The translations under genes and the position numbers were made by a program. Source: Bacteroidota bacterium (GTDB taxonomy: Bacteria; Bacteroidota; Bacteroidia; Chitinophagales; Chitinophagaceae). From it: a DNA stretch of 46,548 nt. The stretch is from assembly GCA_016868475.1 (NCBI GenBank), contig VGGU01000013.1, positions 1 to 46,548 on the forward strand, in the 5' to 3' direction. Each line of letters begins with the position of its first letter. Position 1 is the stretch's first letter. The notes beneath the pieces are model-generated. The model was not told the DNA's origin. It did not search any database and saw nothing but the letters and a program-made list of their open reading frames with translations. Positions 42,117 through 46,548 of the stretch are shown here, piece after piece.

Positions 42117-43298
42117 TTAAATAAACCGTTCTATGACCATCGCACTTGCACCTCCACCCCCATTACAAATACCTGCAGCGCCGTAGCGAGCATTTTTATT
42201 GCGAAGTATATGCGTTAGCGTAGTAATAATTCTGGCTCCGGAACATCCTAGGGGATGTCCTAATGAAACTGCTCCGCCATTTACATTTAAAAAAGCAGAA
42301 TTTATTCCTAGTCGTTTGGCATTTTCAATGCCCACCACAGAAAACGCCTCATTTAACTCCCAATAATTGATGTCTTCTATTTTTAATCCCGCTTTATTGA
42401 TTGCAAGAGGAAGCGCTACAGAGGGACTGGTTGTGAACCAAAGTGGAGCTTGCTCTGCATCTGCATAACTTCTGATGTAGGCAAGTGGTTGTAAGCCCAA
42501 AGAGAGTGCTTTGTCCTTTGTCATTAGCAATACGGCTGCAGCGCCATCATTCATAGTGGAAGCATTAGCTGCCGTAATTGTTCCTTCTTTAAGAAAAGCC
42601 GGAGAAAGCGTGGGAATCTTGTCAAATTTCACCAAAAAGGGTTCTTCATCTTTTGCAACTATTACCGGATCTCCTTTTCGTTGAGGGATCTCTACCGGAA
42701 TTATTTCTTCATCAAAATAACCATTAGCCCAGGCCTGCTGTGATCTCTTGTAACTTTCAATGGCAAACTCATCTTGCATATTTCTGGATATTCCACATTC
42801 ACTGGCGCAATGTTCGGCGGCAACCCCCATTGCTTTTCCATCATACACATCAGTTAGACCATCTTTAACCAGCCCATCTATCAATGAAGCGCTACCATAT
42901 TTATTGCCCCATCGCATGGAATCTACATAGAAGGGAACGTTGCTCATGCTTTCCATGCCCCCCGCTACTACCACTTCGGCGTCCCCTAATAATAGGTGCT
43001 GCACCCCCATTGCAATAGCCTTCATTCCACTTGCACAAACTTTATTCACAGTAGTGCAGTTTACTTTGTCTGCAAGTCCTGCAAATTTTGCGGCCTGTCT
43101 TGCCGGAGCCTGTCCAAGATTGGCTTGCAACACAGATCCCATAAAAACATCTGTGACCAATGAAGCATCCAGTTTGGTTTTAGTAAGTAATCCCTTAATA
43201 GCAATTGCTCCTAATTGAGGGGCTGACATGGTTTTCAGGCTTCCTCCAAAGCTTCCCATTGGAGTTCGCACAGCAGCTACTATTACAACTTCTTTCAT
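42117..43298 (-). CDS. Acetyl-CoA C-acetyltransferase (thiolase)
   Basis: 393 residues. A biosynthetic/degradative thiolase with nucleophile Cys in NKVCASGMKAI, catalytic His in SLGHPLGCSGAR, and the second Cys in GICNGGGGASAMVIE. It joins two acetyl-CoA to acetoacetyl-CoA or the reverse. It lies at the head of an operon with hutI and ftcD; the chemistry is not directly part of histidine catabolism, so the link may be use of amino-acid carbon or of CoA esters. An exact -7 element stands 16 bases before the ATG. I leave the gene symbol empty because AtoB, PhaA and ThlA cannot be separated here. Confidence 0.93.
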   Translation of the reverse strand: MKEVVIVAAVRTPMGSFGGSLKTMSAPQLGAIAIKGLLTKTKLDASLVTDVFMGSVLQANLGQAPARQAAKFAGLADKVNCTTVNKVCASGMKAIAMGVQHLLLGDAEVVVAGGMESMSNVPFYVDSMRWGNKYGSASLIDGLVKDGLTDVYDGKAMGVAAEHCASECGISRNMQDEFAIESYKRSQQAWANGYFDEEIIPVEIPQRKGDPVIVAKDEEPFLVKFDKIPTLSPAFLKEGTITAANASTMNDGAAAVLLMTKDKALSLGLQPLAYIRSYADAEQAPLWFTTSPSVALPLAINKAGLKIEDINYWELNEAFSVVGIENAKRLGINSAFLNVNGGAVSLGHPLGCSGARIITTLTHILRNKNARYGAAGICNGGGGASAMVIERFI

Positions 43299-43314
43299 GG
43301 CAAGAATTTAAAGA

Positions 43315-43322
43315 CAAAGATA
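43315..43322 (-). promoter_or_regulatory. -7 element for thiolase-hutI-ftcD
   Basis: Minus strand reads TATCTTTG, an exact TAnnTTTG match 16 bases before the thiolase ATG. Confidence 0.6.
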
Positions 43323-43362
43323 CTATGGTTTTATCAAGCTCTACGCAGTCTACTTCAAAAGA

Positions 43363-45378
43363 TCAATCAACTTGTTTGTCAATATATTTTACTAAAATAA
43401 GCGATTGATGAGGCAGCAATTTCAACCCTTCCTTTTCATTTATTGATGTAGGTTCATCAGCAAATTGATAATTCAGCATGAGCAACTTCCATCCTGATTC
43501 ATTACTTAATTGCGCGGGGAAAATAGTAGTTTCTTGTTCAGATGGGTTGAACCAGATCTGCCATTGCAAATAGACATCTTTTGTTTGCCTGGCATCAATG
43601 AAATACCCAATTATACCCGCTGAGTTTTCTGTATTAAATCTGATGTTGTCCTTCCAATTACTAAGTTGAAATGCAGGATGATTTTTTTTCAAGGCAATCA
43701 AATGCTTAACGTAAGAAAAAACGTCTTGATGGTAGTATTTTAAATCCCAATTGATGGAATTGATACTATCCGGGGAGTCAAATGAATTTTCTACCCCCTT
43801 TTTTGAACGCAAGAATTCAGTTCCAGCTTGAAATAATGAGGGACTTTGAGATAACAAAACAGCTGTCAAAGCTTGTTTGTGCATTGCAATTCGCACTTTT
43901 TCAGAGAGACTGGAGTGTGTCAAGGATAACCGGTCCCAAAGCGTGTGGTTATCATGACAATCTACATAGGCAATCATTTGTTCAGGTGAAATAGTAATAG
44001 GTTGTTTGCTATAATTAACCTGTTGATATTTAATAGCTGGATGGTAGGCGCCTCCAAGCAACCCATATAAAACAGAATTTAGTTGACTACTATCTCCTCC
44101 CAACCATCCTTTTTCAACCAAATTGAAAACACTTCCTTTTAAACCGTCTCTGAGTTCGTCTCCAAAAACTGCAATTCCTGAAAGTTTGGCAACATTTTTT
44201 TTAAGTGCTCGTTCATTATCTGGCAAGGGTGATGTGCCAGCCGTCCACCCTTCGCCATATAAAAAAATATTTGGATTGACTTTTCGAAGCGAATCCGCTA
44301 AGAAATTCATAGTAGCAATATCATGAATCCCCATGAGGTCAAAACGAAAACCATCAATATGATACTCGCGTGTCCAATGCAATAAGGACTGTAACATGAA
44401 TTGGCGAAACATGGGCTGCTCGCTAGCTGTTTCATTTCCGCAAGCCGAAGCATTGGAAAACTCACCATTACTTTTTTTCCGATAATAGTAACCAGGCACG
44501 ATTTGTTCAAAGGAAGAAAGCTCTAATTGTGCAGTGTGATTATAAACCACATCCATAATAACCCGTATTCCCGCTTGATGCAGTGACTGTACTAATTGTC
44601 TGAACTCGCGAATCCGTGTTCTGGGATCACTATTATCACTTGCAAAGGAGCCTTCAGGCGTGTTAAAATGAAGAGGGTCATACCCCCAATTATATGGAGG
44701 AAGTGAATCTGTTTCATTGCTTGAAAAAAAGTCAGCAACCGGCAATAAATGCACATGTGTTATTCCTAATTCTATAAGATGATCCAATCCTATGGATTGA
44801 CCAAAAGAGTTTTTCCTGCCTTTTTCAGTTAGTCCATTATACTTTCGCTTGTTGACTACATCTGAGTTGTTGTTAGCTGTGGCATCTCTGACCTGGAGTT
44901 CATAAATGATACTTGCGGCATTATTCATAGGAGGCAAACGGAAATAATGATCCCAATCAGGTGGTTTTACATTATTTAGATTGACGATGGCCGCATGCGT
45001 TCCATTTGGAGATACGGCTATTGCATAGGGATCAGAAACCGGATTGCTCCATTTCGAAACTGATCCAATTATATTTTTTATTAAAAATTTGTAATAGTGC
45101 CCCTCAAAAATGGGATTTAATTCAATTACCCAACTACCAGATAGACCTGATTGCATTGCAAATACGTTCACAGGATTTTCTAAGTCTTGGTTAAATAATT
45201 GTACAAGGACACTGTCCGCAATTGGAGCCCATACCTTTAATACAGGAATTTCGTTTTTCCAGCTCAATCCCAAATCAGTCTGGGTGTATACCGGTAAATT
45301 GGCTGAATCTTGAGTAATTCCAGAAAGCGGTAAAATGCTGCAACAGAGGAATAAAATCTTTATGAACTTTAGCATCAT
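43363..45378 (-). CDS. pulA: Type I pullulanase, secreted
   Basis: About 671 residues from the ATG at 45378 (next ATG 45375). A signal peptide is followed by a CBM48-type N-terminal domain (PVLKVWAPIADSVLVQLF) and a GH13 barrel. The type I pullulanase signature YNWGYDP is near residue 228. Catalytic motifs: DVVYNHT, GFRFDLMG (nucleophile Asp, ~345), YGEGW (acid/base Glu, ~375) and DCHDN (~475). It cleaves alpha-1,6 branches of starch or glycogen, probably in the periplasm. A C-terminal beta domain closes the protein. Its start region abuts overlapping divergent promoter elements. Together with the distant malQ it suggests alpha-glucan use, but no SusCD genes are present. Confidence 0.92.
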   Translation of the reverse strand: MMLKFIKILFLCCSILPLSGITQDSANLPVYTQTDLGLSWKNEIPVLKVWAPIADSVLVQLFNQDLENPVNVFAMQSGLSGSWVIELNPIFEGHYYKFLIKNIIGSVSKWSNPVSDPYAIAVSPNGTHAAIVNLNNVKPPDWDHYFRLPPMNNAASIIYELQVRDATANNNSDVVNKRKYNGLTEKGRKNSFGQSIGLDHLIELGITHVHLLPVADFFSSNETDSLPPYNWGYDPLHFNTPEGSFASDNSDPRTRIREFRQLVQSLHQAGIRVIMDVVYNHTAQLELSSFEQIVPGYYYRKKSNGEFSNASACGNETASEQPMFRQFMLQSLLHWTREYHIDGFRFDLMGIHDIATMNFLADSLRKVNPNIFLYGEGWTAGTSPLPDNERALKKNVAKLSGIAVFGDELRDGLKGSVFNLVEKGWLGGDSSQLNSVLYGLLGGAYHPAIKYQQVNYSKQPITISPEQMIAYVDCHDNHTLWDRLSLTHSSLSEKVRIAMHKQALTAVLLSQSPSLFQAGTEFLRSKKGVENSFDSPDSINSINWDLKYYHQDVFSYVKHLIALKKNHPAFQLSNWKDNIRFNTENSAGIIGYFIDARQTKDVYLQWQIWFNPSEQETTIFPAQLSNESGWKLLMLNYQFADEPTSINEKEGLKLLPHQSLILVKYIDKQVD

Positions 45379-45392
45379 CAAATATACATTTG
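45379..45392. promoter_or_regulatory. Two overlapping divergent -7 elements
   Basis: Plus strand TACATTTG at 45385-45392, 30 bases before the GMC oxidoreductase ATG; minus strand TATATTTG at 45379-45386, directly against the pullulanase ATG cluster. They share two base pairs, so the two promoters could not both be opened at once. The minus-strand element is so close to the start codon that it may be fortuitous. Confidence 0.4.
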
Positions 45393-45422
45393 AAGTATCT
45401 TGAAGCCACCAATTCTTGATGC

Positions 45423-46548
45423 ATGGCAGCTATACAAATTAAAAAAACTCCCACTATTTATGATGCCGTCATAGTGGGCTCAGGTGCAGGTGGAGGGATG
45501 TCTGCCTATGTGCTTGCAAAAGCAGGTCTCAAAGTTTGTTTACTGGAGGCAGGGCACCATTACGATCCCCAAAAAAACATTACACAATTAAAGTATCCTT
45601 GGGATTCCCCTAGGCGAGGCGCCAGCACTAATTATAGACCATTTGGTGATTTTGACGCCTGCTATGCAGGTTGGACTGTAGAAGGAGAACCTTTTAGCAA
45701 AGAAGAAGGCACTGATTTTATGTGGTGGCGTGCCAGGATGCTTGGTGGTCGCACCAATCACTGGGGTCGTATTTCACTTAGATTCGGTCCAAAAGATTTC
45801 AAAAGAAGAAGCATCGATGGTTTGGGAGATGATTGGCCAATCGGTTATGAAGACATAAAACCCTATTACGATAAAATTGATCAACAAATTGGTGTGTTTG
45901 GAACAAACGAGGGTTTAGAAAATGATCCTGATGGTTATTTTTTACCCCCACCAAAACCGCGTTTACATGAATTAATGATTCGGAAAGGCGCGGAGAACTG
46001 TGGAGTTCGTGTAATTCCTTCAAGACTTTCAATACTAACTAAAGCAATTAAAAATGATGCGGGGAGAGGCGTGTGTTTTTATTGCGGACAATGTAATCGA
46101 AATTGCAGCTACGCCAAGGCAGACTTCTCTTCTACTAACGTGCTATTATTTCCAGCTTTAGCAACCGGAAATGTGGACCTGGTCACCAACGCAATGGTTC
46201 GGGAAGTTTTAACTAACAATGAAGGGTTGGCAACAGGAGTTTCCTATGTTAACAAAATTGATTTAAGCGAACATCAAGTGCGTGGTCAAGTTGTTATTTT
46301 GGGGGCAAGTGCTTGCGAAAGTGCCAGGCTGCTCTTGAACTCAGTTTCAGAAAGACATCCCAATGGACTGGCTAATAGCAGCAATGTAGTTGGTAAATAT
46401 CTTCATGATTCTACTGGTGCCGCCATGGGTGGAATTTTACCATCGCTGTTTGGAAGAAAACGTTATAATGAAGACGGTGTAGGCGGAGCGCATATATATT
46501 CCCCCTGGTGGCTCGATAACAAAAAGTTAGACTTCCCAAGGGGTTATC
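45423..46548 (+). CDS. GMC-family oxidoreductase with cysteine cluster (3' end missing)
   Basis: The frame is open to the right edge (375 codons visible). An FAD-binding Rossmann fold (YDAVIVGSGAGGGMSAYVLA) and the GMC/gluconate-dehydrogenase-like segment WWRARMLGGRTNHWGR are clear. A cysteine cluster Cys-x2-Cys-x2-Cys-x3-Cys at C218, C221, C224 and C228 looks like an iron-sulfur ligand set; related sugar dehydrogenases (fructose and FAD-glucose dehydrogenase large subunits) carry an Fe-S cluster in this part. No signal peptide is visible; related enzymes can be exported by a Tat-carrying small subunit, which would lie beyond the window. The substrate, a sugar or alcohol, is unknown. The catalytic His pair near the C terminus is not in view. 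Confidence 0.88.
   Translation, partial: MAAIQIKKTPTIYDAVIVGSGAGGGMSAYVLAKAGLKVCLLEAGHHYDPQKNITQLKYPWDSPRRGASTNYRPFGDFDACYAGWTVEGEPFSKEEGTDFMWWRARMLGGRTNHWGRISLRFGPKDFKRRSIDGLGDDWPIGYEDIKPYYDKIDQQIGVFGTNEGLENDPDGYFLPPPKPRLHELMIRKGAENCGVRVIPSRLSILTKAIKNDAGRGVCFYCGQCNRNCSYAKADFSSTNVLLFPALATGNVDLVTNAMVREVLTNNEGLATGVSYVNKIDLSEHQVRGQVVILGASACESARLLLNSVSERHPNGLANSSNVVGKYLHDSTGAAMGGILPSLFGRKRYNEDGVGGAHIYSPWWLDNKKLDFPRGY

Noticed and set aside
1-46548. Mobile elements, prophage, CRISPR arrays, tRNA or rRNA genes
   Set aside because: No transposase, integrase, direct-repeat array or tRNA-like cloverleaf was seen; nearly all bases lie in typical chromosomal genes.

Overview
The window is a piece of a Bacteroidota chromosome, most likely from the Chitinophagaceae or a close relative. 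I base this on a type IX secretion type B C-terminal domain next to a PorP/SprF protein, on families typical of this phylum (BT_3928-like DoxX protein, DUF1599, DUF5117/DUF4953 metalloprotease, fused FtcD, secreted YqaE/Pmp3), on the Bacteroidota -7 promoter element TAnnTTTG before many genes, on weak or absent Shine-Dalgarno sites, and on modest G+C. It is mainly a housekeeping region. I see no phage, insertion sequence, CRISPR array, tRNA or rRNA. Genes are packed tightly: no gene-free stretch exceeds 170 bp. The longest gaps (29798-29963, 12118-12265, 28515-28652, 35131-35268, 5536-5663) hold promoters, terminators or inverted repeats, listed below.

Layout. 1-2784: end of a giant PKD/T9SS adhesin-like protein and its SprF-type partner. 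2795-6842 (minus): BlaI-type repressor, membrane pyrophosphatase and a lipoprotein serine hydrolase. 6892-8121: serA. 8204-12117 (minus): gyrA and a secreted TPR protein. 12266-13594: saccharopine dehydrogenase-like enzyme. 13587-16397 (minus): pdhA, TPR protein, orphan LutA-like protein, EVE protein. 16463-17857: recF and dciA. 17851-19484 (minus): DUF1599 protein and BT_3928-like protein. 19532-20368: folP. 20355-22259 (minus): DHH phosphoesterase and FKBP lipoprotein. 22317-22733: ndk. 22795-28514 (minus): a DPE2-like 4-alpha-glucanotransferase, a dipeptide epimerase and a UbiD-family decarboxylase. 28653-29172: a 51-residue membrane peptide and a secreted Pmp3-type protein. 29221-35130 (minus): thrS-infC-(zinc metalloprotease)-rpmI-rplT. 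35269-37163: two tandem secreted paralogues of an unrecognised family. 37229-39166: ABC-F ATPase. 39172-43298 (minus): thiolase, hutI and fused ftcD. 43363-45378 (minus): secreted type I pullulanase. 45423-end: GMC oxidoreductase, cut by the window edge.

How genes work together. RecF, DciA and GyrA serve replication and repair. ThrS, IF-3, L35 and L20 serve translation. HutI and FtcD carry out the last steps of histidine breakdown, and the adjacent thiolase handles acetoacetyl-CoA/acetyl-CoA. Pullulanase (periplasm) and DPE2-like MalQ (cytoplasm) act on alpha-glucans. The epimerase recycles murein peptides.

No complete novel defence or biosynthetic system is visible. The most original signals are the tandem secreted paralogues (35269-37163), the micro-membrane-protein/Pmp3 pair (28653-29172), the metalloprotease inside the thrS-rplT cluster, the pyrophosphatase with a relocated gate glutamate, and a set of genes whose promoter element lies only 4-9 bases before the start codon, which suggests leaderless mRNAs.
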